Positions 11,128 to 23,099 of a stretch of 64,000 nucleotides of DNA are shown here, piece by piece. The position numbers and the translations under genes were made by a program. Each line of letters begins with the position of its first letter. The stretch's first letter is position 1. Origin of the DNA: Entonaema liquescens (Eukaryota; Ascomycota; Sordariomycetes; Xylariales; Xylariaceae); contig CADCSX010000003.1 in assembly GCA_902805475.1 (NCBI GenBank), positions 62,001 through 126,000 on the forward strand. The letters are read 5' to 3'. The notes below the pieces were generated by a model. That model did not search any database. It was not told where the DNA came from and saw only the letters and a list, made by a program, of their open reading frames with translations.

Positions 11128-13000
11128 TGTTTATACCAAGATGAGTTTCAGAAGGTGGCTATGAACAGGACTATTGTAAGATAAAAAATAGTATAGCCAA
11201 GATATCTTCACAAGTGAAAGAGGAGGAGGTCAAGTGACTGCTTGATGAAAGACAGATGATCAAAATCGGATCCCGTTCCAGCTTATGAAGTATTTCCAAA
11301 ACAGAGTATGAAATGATAGATCTCATTTCGTATAGTTTCTATCCTTACGTCCGCGCATAATGCCATTGTTGACGGTTGATCTACCTATCTACAAACAAAG
11401 ACGTTGTCGTGAACATGGTACCTGTTTGGCATCTAACCCCTTTGATGGCCCACGTAGTTAAGACTTATGAATTTTATCAGTCGATTTTGCATGACACTGA
11501 TACGTGATCCTATTGTATTCTAGGGCTAATTTTGGGGAGGTGCATATGCATGTCCCATCTTCAGCAATAATACCATTGTTGACGCTGTCGCCGTGCGGAA
11601 CCGAAACGGTTTCCTACCATAGAACCAAATATCCTAGGCAACAGGGTACAACTGCCAAAGTACATACTTAGGAAGTAAAACTTATATATCCTAATAACTA
11701 CAAACTTACCAGCCGACCCCGCAAAAAGGAAGTATCCCTGGGTGACTGAAGGCTAGAGAAAACTGCACCGTGGTGTCATATGCTGGACCGGTATGCCCGT
11801 GACTTGACAGTACGACATTTACAAAGTAGTTTTTCGTAGGTCCTGGATTCAAATCCAGACTGAGCTTTTTTTGCAATTCTTTTTTACTTGTTACAATTGC
11901 ATTTCAACATACCTACCTACCACTGCACTTGATGGATCTTTTAGTGGTGCTGTATTAAGTCTAGGTGCGCGTAGAACATCTGAAGACGCAACGAACACCA
12001 TAATTTATTGTAATCGTATAGATATCGCGATTGAAGCTTGCTTTACTCATTCTGCATTCTCTTTTCCCACTACTCTTGGGTATCAGACCCAAGAATATCT
12101 ATGTACTAGAGATTGAATGGCCTTGGGTTTGGAAGATGAAGCTGAATAGGGGGAAATTGATAGTTCATATAAACATCATTTATTGCACCCTATAGAAATC
12201 TGGACAACATGAGAAATATATGATCTTACCCAGGAGACAGACATGGACGTGAATGTTAATCAATACTCCTTATGGCTCTAGACACTCGAGTTCAAGTTCA
12301 TGAACCGCCTATACCATTTCAGAGACATGGGCCAAGCTCAAGTTACAACAAACCCAATCAGATTAATCACATCAAATACGAATACAGATACAGTGGCTGC
12401 CAACGTGAACTGGGATCTATTCAGTCTCTACGGCAATGCAATGACGCTATGTATGTGCGGGTAGTATTTTGGACACAATCCCCAACCGTTTGTCCTACAA
12501 GGAAGAAAGTACAGCCAGAGATTAAAAACTCTGAAGATCAAATACCGTTAAGTCCATGTTAGGAAATGTCGTGAAAACCACCAAGTCAGAATCGCCCTAA
12601 TAGTATGTATAACCGGTCGAATAAAAACAAAATCTGCGGAAGAAACAGCAAAAGCAGGACACCAACGCTTGACGAAGAAGCGTCTTGATCATCTGCTACG
12701 TGGGTATAAGCTGCATCTCTAGCAAGATTCCTGACAGCAAGAAAAGTGTGTTGTAGGTCAAGTTAGACCAAGTTCGTTAACCCCGAAAGGTGAGCGGTGA
12801 GTCGTCCCCGTCCCCGTCCAGTGCCGCCAAGATCCGAATCCTTTGTTAGTTAGCCGAATTTAGGACCTTGGCTCTTCATCTCGTCCCTCGGTGTTTTCTC
12901 ATCGCCTATTTTGAATCCACCAGTTTTTTATGTGCATCATATTTTTTTTTTGTCTTCCCCGTGGAACGCCGTACATTTTCATACTATATTTTCATGTCAT
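11128..13000. other. Long intergenic region, no gene seen
   Basis: About 1.9 kb with only small ORFs. An 18-nt imperfect direct repeat (ATAATGCCATTGTTGACG at 11357 and a one-mismatch copy at 11567) is present. A perfect 6-bp inverted repeat with a 4-nt loop (CTGGAT...ATCCAG, 11843-11858) is followed by a T-run. It resembles part of a tRNA T-arm but does not fold as one. The right end (12900-13000) is the opi1 3' flank. Confidence 0.5.
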
Positions 13001-14952
13001 TTACCCGATCTTAACCTCGTCCAACGGCGCCTGTGGTATGTGAGACGCCCCTAGCAGACTTTCCCGCTGCTCTCGCTTCCTCCTGCCTAACCTATCACAC
13101 CATTCTTCGGCACTGACGATGGTGCCGTCGAGGACCCCTGATACTTGGGACATCATATCGAGTCCCTCCTTGGCGAGAACCAACACTCGTTGGGCGCTCT
13201 CTCGCGTCTCCTTCTCCTGCGCCTCTCGACCAGCTTCCCCATTAACTTCGGAGTGACGACCCTCTTGTTGGCCATCACCGACCATGCTTGCAACTCGGAA
13301 TCTCTGAGGCAGGCTCGTGAGGTGACGTCGAACGAGCTCTCGCGCATTCTCCGGTAGGGCACCGCCGGCATACCTGCTGACTGTGTTGATGACATCTTGA
13401 AGTGTCCTGAGCACATCCATCCTTAGGTCTGCGATCTTCGCCGCGAGCTGGTTCCTGTCGGCATATTCACTAGATGTACCGCCCATGGTATGATCGCCAT
13501 TCGATTGCCTAGGCTCGGCCTTTTCGTACTTCTCCATAGTGGACTTTAGAGAGTTGATGACGTTTCCGATGCGTACGTTAGCCCAGCGAAGCCAGCTTAA
13601 ACAGTACTTGAGGCTACGCAAGCTTTCCTCGCTCATGGCGATGCTTAGTCCCGACGTAGACATGATAAGACGGGATTGCCATGCTGCGCTATTTGGGCGC
13701 GACTCAGACGGCGCAAAGTGTTCGGCATACGGTGGAGATCGAAGGTCATCGTATGCTGGCAAAGTGTCTACGGTGCTTGCGACCGAGAGCCGACGGTCGC
13801 GCGAAATATCGAAGGACGCCCTCGGCGTTTGCACGCCGGACGCGGGCTCTGGAGTGGGTTCTTTGAAGGAACCGGTCCCGTCAACTCTCCGGCGCTTGTT
13901 GGAACCTAATTCTGCGGCTTCAAGATCGGAACCTTGAGACTTGTGCCTCCTTCCACCACTTAGGAACCATCGAACGCCACCCTCTACGCCGGTTACGCGA
14001 CCGACAGATCCTACGGTATTGGCGATAGGAATGACGTAGCCCTCGACATACTCGGCGCTCGACTTGAACCTTGGAGAGTAGTTCTTGGAGTTAACATAAG
14101 CGGAAGTGGCGCCCTCAATAGTTGTAGCGAGTAAGGGGTGCGATGTCGTCAATAGCGAGATGAGAGGTTCCGGGCGGGTGCCGTTCGTTTGTGAGCGTGG
14201 TGATCCAGGAACCGGGAGGTGGTTATTTGGTGGAGAAGACACGAAATCTACGAATGTTGGTTACTCGTTAGTCCTGTAATGTCATACATGCAGACGGCGC
14301 ATGCGATAGAACCCTATCACATATGAGAAATGATGGTTAAGAGTTTACCTGCTCTCAGATCGCCTAGGGCTTCAGCTGCCATCCGTACATCTGGATCGTC
14401 CAGACTAACGCTGCTAGCCCTTCCGTCTTGGAAGCGATCTGGCGACGGGGCGCTTACGCCACTACTGCTACTAGCGTCTACATCCATCCGCATGGGCGAG
14501 TCGGCATTCTGTACGTGACTTGGGGTATAATATGCGGTTAAGGGATTTAGGCTCGGCCAATGAGTAAGAGGCGGTGGCGCCGGAGGTGAGTACGCCGGTT
14601 CTGAAGGTTGGGGTGGAGTATACAAAGGAGCGGATGAAGCTGTTAGGGAGGATAGAGAGGGGAGATGGTTGTTGTTAGGGTTCTGCTCGTCGCTGTTCGG
14701 CGGACTTATCGATTTGATGGGAGCGAGTTCGGTCTTTGGGGGGTCGGGAAACCTTAAGCCGGTAGGGTCGTGAGATTGCGCGTAAGACGGTGGTGGATAG
14801 AGTGGAAGTTTAAAGGTCCGATCAAATTGACCGAATATTCCCGCTGTCGGATCCAACTGAGGCGATGCGTGTTGAGGTACGTTATGAAGGGTATGCTTTT
14901 GATCGTGAGTCGGCGGAGGAGGAGGAAGAGACATGTGATTCTGCTGCTCCAT
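13001..14952 (-). CDS. opi1: Opi1-family transcriptional repressor
   Basis: Fungal Opi1 homologue. In yeast Opi1 represses inositol/choline-responsive phospholipid genes and is held at the ER by phosphatidic acid. Exons are 14952-14349 and 14247-13001, separated by a 101-nt intron; together they encode 616 residues. The first exon is Pro/Ser-rich and disordered and ends with DPDVRMAAEALGDLRA, a block conserved in filamentous Opi1 proteins. The second exon opens the conserved Opi1 domain (ISLLTTSHPLLATTIEGATS, then SPRFKSSAEYVEGYVIPIANTVG), followed by a basic patch (KRRRVD), a possible nuclear localisation signal. The C-terminal half is helical (LRSLKYCLSWLRWANVRIGNVINSL). The junction makes G|AT = Asp, keeping frame. 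The 3.3 kb upstream without a gene suggests a long regulatory or leader region. Confidence 0.88.
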
Positions 14953-15768
14953 CGTATCTGTTAAAACACGGCCAAAAGCGCTTCTGTCGAAGACACTCTA
15001 GCTAGCGATAGGTCGCGGGGAAAGGAAATATTTGGCGATCATTTGCGCATCGGCGAGAGATTTAATTCGGAGATTTCTGGTATCATGTATATTGGGTGCG
15101 CATCGGTACGGAAAGGTGATATAATACTATACAGACAAGACGATCCGGTTTCGTTTAAGAGCGTTGGGTAGATGTGGATGTAGGGAGATCGATCGATCGA
15201 TTGACTTGTCGAATCAAATTACTTGATTATTCATACGAAGAAAATAATAAAAGGACATAAATACATAACCGACGAAGAAGAAATAGTGCTTAGAATAGAC
15301 AGGTAATAGTGAAAAGTGAAAACGAGAGAGAAGCGGTTACGAATGTCTCGGTAGATAATAGTAAGTACAGTGAATAAAGGTAAGGGTCTGATCAGATTTC
15401 GGTGTGAGAGATGATGATGATGAGAAGTGATTCCAGAGTAGGCAAGTCCAGAGTGTAAGGTTAGCGATGTCAGGTCAGAGACGCAGAGACGGGGTCTGGG
15501 TTCAGAAAGACATGGACGACATGAACGACATGGGCGACATGGACTCGTTATGGGGTCCCCGGCCATCCAATATGCAGGTGCTCGTGGTGGACCGTAGTGG
15601 ACCGCGGTGAACCTGGCGAGAGGAACAAAAAAAAAGGTGGGAATTTAGTGGGAGTGGGAATTGGCGGGAAAGGTTTTGCGCATTTGGTAACTTGGACTGC
15701 TTGGGAAAGACTTTGGGGACTTTGAGGGCTTTGGAACTTGGGGTAGTTACCAAAGTTCCGTTACCGAT

Positions 15769-15792
15769 ACCAAAACCAAAACCAAAACCAAA
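15769..15792. repeat. (ACCAAA)4 microsatellite
   Basis: Four perfect head-to-tail hexamers followed by an A-rich run. It lies far upstream of opi1. Confidence 0.85.
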
Positions 15793-16905
15793 AAAGCCTA
15801 GGCTTGCTAAAGAACAACTCCCCTATCAATAACTTTACAATTGCCCCCAAGCGAGGCCCCTTCTAGTGGTATTTTCGACTGGTCAGGCGGCCATCGACCG
15901 CTGCTACCTCGTCCCGCAGGGGAAGAGGCAAAGCACGCGGTAGCTGGCAGGGTCTAAGTGGAGTGTCTATAGGGAATGATGTCTTCTGAGTGGTCAATCT
16001 TAACTTGGTCTTAATTTTGATTGGTTTGATGGTGTAATAGATCCACACCAAGCTTCCCCAAAGATAGCACGGAGGTATTTGTACAGTATCTCAACACTGT
16101 CTTGATCCGATCGGCTTGTGAAAGCCTTACCTTTTTACCTTACGATATACCACACGAGCCAGTTACCCAATCGAGGTTGAAATCGTTCCGCCGGTTGACA
16201 ACCTTTACTCACGCCGGTCTTCCGTCTAGAACGACTTATCGGCGAAATACGAAAATTGAGAAGTGATTATTTTTATTATTATGTACTATACCTATGTCTA
16301 TACCTATGTCCGTAGGTATACCCGGCCGCGGTGACATGTGCCGGGTACGCTTCCGTCGATTCTTATCGATCCATCGCCGCCGTTGCAACACGATGACCTG
16401 AACAGATCCTGAACAGATCCAAACAACTCAAAAAAGGATAAGACTTATTGTCGACGAAATCATACGGTATACTAATAGAACCGGAAAAGCAAAAAAGATG
16501 ATGGCGCTAGTAGACGTTGACCGATGAGTGACAACTGGACGAGAAGGTACAAGCACGTGTCAACCAGCCTAAGTTGTATGGTTTAATTGTGTCCAAGTGA
16601 TCACATGCAACTAATATCCTCTTTGGCCACTAGGAGTAGAGGCTGATCCGTCACTGTTGGCACTGTGAGAGGGAAAAAAGAGAAACAAAAGCATATGATA
16701 ATTGCTCGTTCCCCTTGGGGTCTGAGACAACGATGGCCCTATGGGAAATGGGAAGACCGGTACCGAACGAGCAAATGATTTCTCATCTGAGATCCTTTCA
16801 AAACCTCTTTTCTCTCTAGCCGGTTACATATTATTTCCTAACATGTGTTTTCATGAGATTGATCCGATACATTTCTCCCAGCTCTCTCTGATGCGGCCAT
16901 GACCG

Positions 16906-16933
16906 GTAGCCGTAGCCATAGCCATAGCCGTAG
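16906..16933. repeat. GTAGCC/ATAGCC hexamer tandem repeat
   Basis: Four to five tandem hexamers with one alternating base (G/A) in intergenic DNA. Confidence 0.75.
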
Positions 16934-18271
16934 TCCGTAGCAAGGGACACGCTTGTTACGTAGTCACGAGTTCCCACTTGGGGCTGCTGTAGATCCCCAA
17001 CGTCACTGAAGCACCCTCGGTCCCAGGCTTTCCCAGCTGCTAGACCGCGTGAGCGAACTGACGATATTAGTTGCCGACTAAGTGGGATTAAGCTGGGTTC
17101 AACTCAAGTTCCCAACGCTTCTAGAATTGAAACTTTGGATCGTATAGTGTACGGCTAAAGGCGTCGCAAACGCAGATATGATAAAAATCGAATGAAACCT
17201 GTAGCAAAATTTGACTGAATGATTGACAAATTCGAGTTCACTATTCACAGCGCGAACGTCACTGAACTGAAATCTCAGAACCCAGATCGTTCTTCTTGTG
17301 GTTATACTCATTAATCATCAGCCGCTCATAATTAAGCATAATAATCATGAAACATTCTGGTGAGATGTCTCATCCATCATTACTAGACCTCGGCTTCAAA
17401 GCTGTGCCTCATACGGATGTCAGACAGATAACAGCCGGACCTGAGGTTTTTTTTTTTTTTTTTATAATACATTTTGGTCTAGCCGCGCGTGTGATAATAC
17501 TACGCATTTCCCACGATCAGAATAGACAAATCAGCATCAAGAAAAGTATGTTCGGTCCCTCTGACGCTGCCCAAGCAACAGTATGTTGCCAATACGGCAG
17601 ATAATACTCGGGCAGCTCTTATGGCACCATATCAAAATTGAATCCTTCTCCGCGCCTCGAAATCGCATGCTACATCAACGACGACACGGTAGGAAACCAA
17701 CAGAATGCCGGTACCAATTGTGTGGTAAAATAATAATGAGCTGCACTGTCTAATGGACGCGTTGAAGAAGAAAGGAAGAAAGAGAAGGACGAAAAAATTG
17801 TATTCGGAAAAGTTATCGTGAAAGAAAGTTGGGTGGGTCTCGATTAGGCTCCGCTTTATCACATGACTTTATATAATAAGCCCATAATTTTAGGTAACTT
17901 GAACGCATTGTCTGGTGCGTGCTTTAAGGCTTTTAAGCTTTTAAGGTGAGCTTGGTGAGGCTTGTTAAATGTGGCTTGATAAGGGATGAGGTTCTTGGCT
18001 TCCAGTAATTTGGAACTTCCGCAACTAAACGCAACGTGGGGTCTCGAAAGCTGTCCTACGAATTGTATGGTAACTAATGCGATCTACCAAAATAAGTTAT
18101 CTTTCACTTGGCGAAGAGCTTTATTACTTTATGGTTTTATATGCGCATTAGGAGCTACGCGTAATTTATTCGTTGAATGACTGAGCATCTCTGAGGCTTG
18201 CTGTCTGGCCTAAGTGCCAATTGACACCCTTTTGTATTTGCGCCCCTGAATCAAAGCTCCAGACCGACATC

Positions 18272-19775
18272 ATGGCATCAGCTGTATTCTTCCTCGATCT
18301 AAAGGGCAAGGTGCGACTATTACGACTCTATAATCTCGTGTGATGTAAGCCGACTGACACCCTGTGTAGACCCTACTTGCCCGAAACTATCGAGGTGATA
18401 TTCCCATGTCAGCTGTCGAAAAGTTCCCTATCCTCCTTAGCGAAGCCGAAGAAGAGTCCTCTGCAGTACCACCATGCTTCTCCCACGAAGGCATCAACGT
18501 GTGTATCCTTAAAGCCATCTATTTATCGTCGATGCTGATTCTGGTAGTACTTATATATCCGACATAACAACCTTTACCTTCTTGCCCTGACGAAACGAAA
18601 CACAAACGCCGCCGAGATCCTACTCTTCTTACACAAAGTCGTCGAAGTCTTCACCGAGTATTTTAAGGCGCTAGAAGAGGAATCGATACGCGACAACTTT
18701 GTTATTATATACGAGTTACTAGACGAGATGATGGATTTCGGCTATCCCCAAACAACAGAGTCCAAGATTCTCCAGGAGTATATCACCCAGGAATCGCACA
18801 AGTTGGAAGTACAAGCTCGGCCACCTATTGCAGTCACTAATGCCGTATCGTGGCGGTCCGAGGGGATAAGATACAGGAAGAACGAAGTGTTTTTGGATGT
18901 CGTCGAAAGCTTGAACCTATTAGTATCGGCAAACGGAAACGTATTAAGGTCAGAGATCCTTGGTGCGATCAAGATGAAGTGTTATCTATCCGGAATGCCA
19001 GAACTGCGACTAGGTTTAAACGATAAGGTCATGTTCGAAACGACAGGAAGGACGACGCGAGGCAAGGCTATCGAAATGGAAGATGTCAAGTTTCACCAGT
19101 GCGTTCGATTATCACGCTTTGAGAATGACCGAACAATCTCTTTCATCCCTCCAGATGGCGAATTCGAGTTGATGAGTTACCGATTGAACACACAAGTCAA
19201 GCCCCTGATCTGGGTTGAGTGTGTAGTTGAGAGTCATTCGGGATCCCGAATTGAATACATGCTAAAAGCAAAGGCGCAATTTAAGAGGAGGAGCACAGCT
19301 AACAACGTCGAGATTATCGTTCCGGTACCTGACGACGCCGACTCGCCTCGGTTCCGAACGAACATCGGCAGTGTTCATTACGCCCCTGAGCAGAGTGCCA
19401 TCGTATGGAAGATTAAGCAATTCGGCGGTGGCAAGGAGTTCCTCATGCGAGCTGAGCTAGGACTGCCCAGTGTGAGAGGTGACGATGAGCACGGAGGAGG
19501 AATGACAGGTGGTTTCGGTGGAAGCATGGGCGGCGTCAGTGCAGGCAAAGGCGCCAAGAGACCCATCCAGGTCAAGTTTGAGATCCCCTATTTCACAACT
19601 AGCGGTATTCAAGTGAGGTACTTGAAGATTACAGAACCCAAGGTATGTGACCCCTTTTCTACTCCAGCCACATACGTATTAATCTCGTCTCTAGCTGCAA
19701 TACCCATCATTACCCTGGGTTAGATATATTACTCAATCAGGGGATATCGCTGTGCGGTTACCGGATGCTGTATGA
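18272..19775 (+). CDS. apm1: AP-1 complex subunit mu (clathrin adaptor medium chain)
   Basis: Medium subunit of the AP-1 clathrin adaptor, which sorts cargo at the trans-Golgi and endosomes by binding YxxPhi tyrosine signals. Exons are 18272-18310, 18370-18498, 18548-19642 and 19695-19775; all junctions keep frame and give 447 residues, the standard size. The N-terminal longin-like domain (MASAVFFLDLKGK, then TLLARNYRGDIPMSAVEKFP) spans about 1-140. The mu homology domain runs from about 160 to the end (NEVFLDVVESLNLLVSANG, then WVRYITQSGDIAVRLPDAV). Residues around 345-365 form a Gly-rich loop (GGGMTGGFGGSMGG), an insertion common in filamentous fungi. The first exon is only 13 codons. The closing residues come from the small fourth exon; without that splice the frame would continue into unrelated residues. 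Confidence 0.96.
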
Positions 19776-20305
19776 GAAGCTCGTGTTGACCTATAATGTT
19801 TAACGAAGATGTTACTTTTCGACAGGTCTAGAGAAAAGTTTCAGGTAGAGTTGATAAGTCACAACTAGTTAGTGGCGGTGCCGGGCATGAATATTAAACG
19901 ACTTTCCAAATATCGTCTTTACCCATTTCAATTATCTCCAAGGGGACGCTCTAAACCTAGGATCACCGTACAACATTCCCAATCTGCCGATAACGGGTCC
20001 AATGGCTTTGAGTTGGTCCGAGACATAATCCCCTAGGGCCTTAGCGAGAGTTGACGATCTACTACGACTCGTAACATCACACTTGTCGTTTTTTCAGTCC
20101 CTTTGTAAGAGCTGAACCCCCAGGTAAGTAATGAATGATATTGATTATGACAGTATCACGAAGCAGCTTCTTATTTACTGCACCGTTCCTCTTTCTCTAG
20201 CATTGCCTGAGTGTTGACTGCTTTTCGTTCTTGTATAAATCGCCTGTCTTGATCCAAGAGCCTAGCATCTTTACTTTATTATCACCCTTACGCTTTGCAG
20301 TTACT
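19776..20305. other. Intergenic region, no gene seen
   Basis: 3' flank of apm1 and promoter of the HET gene. No ORF or RNA gene seen. Confidence 0.5.
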
Positions 20306-21991
20306 ATGCGCTTAATCGACGTCAACACCCTTGAGCTCAAGGAGTTCTTTAGTGAGAAGGCACCGCCGTATGCCATTCTATCACACACATGGAATGGCGA
20401 CACAGAGGTGACGTTCCAGGAGTGGGGACGAGCTACCGTCGATGACTCCATCAAGAGAAAAGAGGGTTATACTAAGATCCTAGGGGCATGCCGTCGTGCA
20501 CAAGTCGATGGTCTACGATATCTCTGGTGCGACACCAACTGTATCGACAAGTCCAGCTCTGCAGAACTGAGTGAGGCTATCAATAGCATGTTTGCTTGGT
20601 ACCGTGATTCGACCGTATGCTATGCGTACCTCCATGATGTTCAGGCGGAGAATACATTCATCGGAAGTAGGTGGCTCACCAGGGGTTGGACATTGCAGGA
20701 GTTACTCGCGCCAAGCAAGGTCCTGTTCTTTGACCAGCACTGGACTACGCTTGGGGACAGGGGTGAGCTATCCAGTGTGATATCGGATATTACCAAGATT
20801 CATATCGGTGCGTTAAAAGATCGATCAACGATCTACGATTACTCTATTGCCCAACGCATGTCCTGGGCCGCCGGCCGTCAGACCAGCCGCCATGAGGATA
20901 TTGCATATTGTCTCCTTGGGATATTTAACATTAACATGCCACTCCTATACGGCGAAGGTCAGAAGGCTTTCGAGAGACTACAGCGAGAAATTATCAAAGT
21001 ATCCGCTGACCAAAGTATCTTCGCGTGGGATTTACAGCAATCAGATGTCCATTCTTTTACTGGTGCTTTGGCACGCTCCCCTTCCGAATTCAGAATGTGC
21101 AGCTCGATAGCCAGAAGCAAAGAAATCCAACACGTTCCTTATTCAACCACGAACCTGGGAATATCTATGAATTTGGCACTTATCAAAACCAATATTCAAG
21201 GAATAGTCTTGGCTGGCTTGAACTGTGCTAAGGAACTGCACAGGGAAGCTCATCACTCTATACTGCCAGAGGTATGCCGATTATATAGGCATTTTCAAAT
21301 ATGGATCCCTTTGTACAACCTAAGGCATGGACTCTACATTAGAGCGCACTATCCAGCGTCAAAAATGTTCCTCGAAAAGTCGTATCCAATTTTAGGGTAC
21401 CCTAACCCTACAAACGTAATATTGAGCCTAGATGCGCCCAAAGTACTCAGCCCGCAGATTCCCAATATCCCGCGGATAAACTTACGAGATTTTTCATCGC
21501 CGTTGAACTCGGGAGTACTTGTTTCTGTTGCAGCGGGGAAAACAATGCCCTTTGAGCATTCCTTGAGAGAGGCATATCCTCTAGGTGACATATCCATCAT
21601 ACAAACAAAATGCCGAGATAGATCTAAGGTCTCCCACCAGTGCATATCGAGTGGCAATTTCTCTGTGGTTCTCTCGGTATTCTGGGATGAGACTGGACGA
21701 CCCGAAAGTTGGATTCATACAATATTGTTTGACCCAGACTTGGAAAGCACAAGCCAAATGATACAGACAGAACGTTTGCAGCATTGCAATAATCCCAGTG
21801 ACATGAATATCCTCCACAAAAGCTTACGTCAGGCACATGAAAAGTCTGTAAACAAGCACAAGAAAGAGGGAACAACCCCGATTGTTACCGTCGAAGAACA
21901 ACCTCTGAAGGATTCGTTTGAACAATGGGAACTAATAGTAGATGTCATCTTTCAAGAAGCGCTAAGGCCCAAAGCTAGAATACATCGTTGA
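20306..21991 (+). CDS. HET-domain protein (heterokaryon-incompatibility type)
   Basis: Intact single-exon 561-residue HET protein. In known cases HET domains trigger cell death after fusion of incompatible hyphae or on activation by NLR partners. The start MRLIDVNTLELKEFF was chosen because it is the usual N-terminus of the HET-E/HET-D-like subgroup; the frame is open 25 codons further up without a better start. The HET domain spans about 22-170 (PPYAILSHTW, then YLWCDTNCIDK, then WFxRGWTLQELLAP-type WLTRGWTLQELLAP). After about residue 200 (SWAAGRQTSRHEDIAYCLLGIF, MPLLYGEG) comes the conserved region following the HET core. The C-terminal 300 residues have no NACHT, WD40 or ankyrin repeats and I cannot assign a domain. 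It converges on a degenerate DEDD-type protein gene, with 220 bp between stops. Confidence 0.92.
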   Translation: MRLIDVNTLELKEFFSEKAPPYAILSHTWNGDTEVTFQEWGRATVDDSIKRKEGYTKILGACRRAQVDGLRYLWCDTNCIDKSSSAELSEAINSMFAWYRDSTVCYAYLHDVQAENTFIGSRWLTRGWTLQELLAPSKVLFFDQHWTTLGDRGELSSVISDITKIHIGALKDRSTIYDYSIAQRMSWAAGRQTSRHEDIAYCLLGIFNINMPLLYGEGQKAFERLQREIIKVSADQSIFAWDLQQSDVHSFTGALARSPSEFRMCSSIARSKEIQHVPYSTTNLGISMNLALIKTNIQGIVLAGLNCAKELHREAHHSILPEVCRLYRHFQIWIPLYNLRHGLYIRAHYPASKMFLEKSYPILGYPNPTNVILSLDAPKVLSPQIPNIPRINLRDFSSPLNSGVLVSVAAGKTMPFEHSLREAYPLGDISIIQTKCRDRSKVSHQCISSGNFSVVLSVFWDETGRPESWIHTILFDPDLESTSQMIQTERLQHCNNPSDMNILHKSLRQAHEKSVNKHKKEGTTPIVTVEEQPLKDSFEQWELIVDVIFQEALRPKARIHR

Positions 21992-22211
21992 GTTTAGTAT
22001 AATAGACTAGACGATTACCTATTAGCTATTACAACTTAGCAGTTTAATAGATCTTCTAAAACTGTGTCGACAAAACAATCTGCTCATATCATTATTATTG
22101 TCTAATTTAATTCATATTTGTTCAGTTTAGTTCCCATAAAGTATTTAAGTAAGTAGGTATATTCATGCCATCATAACTATAGGTAAACATTTAAATAGGT
22201 ACCTTTGAACT

Positions 22212-23099
22212 CTAAAGTATGTTGATGAATGGGGAGCCAACATTCCCTTGTGCTTTCAGCAAACGTAAAATAAAACGCGAATCATTCCCAGCATTATGTA
22301 ATAAGGTTTTATCGTATTCTACACCGAGAGTCGTCTTAAGTGCTTCCTCAAGTGTAACCATATCCAACTGCTCGTTTTGAACTTGCCATATTTTCTGAGT
22401 ATCTAATGGCGGCATGGAATCAGTGAGTTTCCAGTAATCCTTCAAAAGTTCTAGCGTGCTACACATATCATGTGCAACAATTACTATACTGTGAAATCGA
22501 GCTATTAAAGGCTCAAAAACACCTTTCAATTTTTGTGCTATCTGCGCCTTGCAAATCAGCTCAGTGTTCCCGAAAGTGAAAACCTCAGGATTATTCGGTG
22601 CTTGCTTATTTTCCAAAAGTGTATTCTCTTTAATTCGCCAGTGATAAGACCTTGTGCAGAACTCATCAGGGGCACTGGAGTACCATGTGGATAGGCCAAT
22701 GTCAGTAATTTTATCTGGATTTTGGTCCCAAGCGCGTACGGTGATCGAGACAAATATAGTAGCCCGCTTTTCAAACTCCTTTACAAGGTCAATCAGTCTT
22801 TTGTCGTCATATGTATGTTGCTTAAAGGTTGGATACGCGCCGTTTCGGGAGAACTGGCGCAAAGTACCCCAAGTGTTGAATAAGAGTTTCGTATTGTTAA
22901 GTAGGTATGCAGCAAGGAAAGTTGCCAGATTAATTATTTTGCAGCACCATGTCGCCTCAGAGGGTGAATTATTCTTATTTAAGGTTGCGTGTGACGCTTT
23001 TCGTAGGTTTGATTCCATAATAGTTCGCATTTGTATTCTCTTCTTAAGTAGGAGAGGGGAAACTTTACAAACTTTGACAGTGGGAGGTAGATAAAACAT
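22212..23099 (-). CDS. Gfd2/YDR514C-like RNase H-fold protein, catalytic site degenerate
   Basis: A 295-residue protein with the layout of fungal Gfd2-like DEDD exonuclease domains. One strand ends in ITDIGLSTW, another block reads IVIVAHDMCSTLELLKDYW, and the last motif is HNAGNDSRFILRLLK, the DEDDh-type His-Asp box. The first motif, normally an acidic D-x-E pair in a strand just before AW, reads SITVRAW here, so both acidic positions appear replaced by Thr and Arg. This alignment is by eye. The Asp of AHDM and the final HNAGND remain. It may therefore bind nucleic acid or protein without cutting. The start could also be a later Met (residues 24 or 28). AT-rich codon use sets it apart from neighbouring housekeeping genes. 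Convergent with the HET gene. Confidence 0.68.
   Translation of the reverse strand: MFYLPPTVKVCKVSPLLLKKRIQMRTIMESNLRKASHATLNKNNSPSEATWCCKIINLATFLAAYLLNNTKLLFNTWGTLRQFSRNGAYPTFKQHTYDDKRLIDLVKEFEKRATIFVSITVRAWDQNPDKITDIGLSTWYSSAPDEFCTRSYHWRIKENTLLENKQAPNNPEVFTFGNTELICKAQIAQKLKGVFEPLIARFHSIVIVAHDMCSTLELLKDYWKLTDSMPPLDTQKIWQVQNEQLDMVTLEEALKTTLGVEYDKTLLHNAGNDSRFILRLLKAQGNVGSPFINIL

Larger units (their letters stand above)
14953..18271. other. Long intergenic region with short tandem repeats
   Basis: About 3.3 kb between the divergent opi1 (-) and AP-1 mu (+) genes. No ORF has support. Low-complexity tracts seen: four copies of ACCAAA at 15769-15792, five GTAGCC/ATAGCC-type hexamers at 16906-16933, and a T-run of about 18 near 17446-17463. 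Promoters of both flanking genes must lie inside. Confidence 0.55.

Noticed and set aside
11843..11871. tRNA T-arm-like hairpin followed by a T-run
   Set aside because: The inverted repeat has a 4-nt loop, not the 7-nt T-loop; a B-box-like string is there, but no acceptor stem or D-arm pairs with it upstream.
21393..21413. Telomere-like TTAGGG/CCCTAA string
   Set aside because: It lies inside the intact HET coding sequence and is a single occurrence, so it is not an interstitial telomere array.
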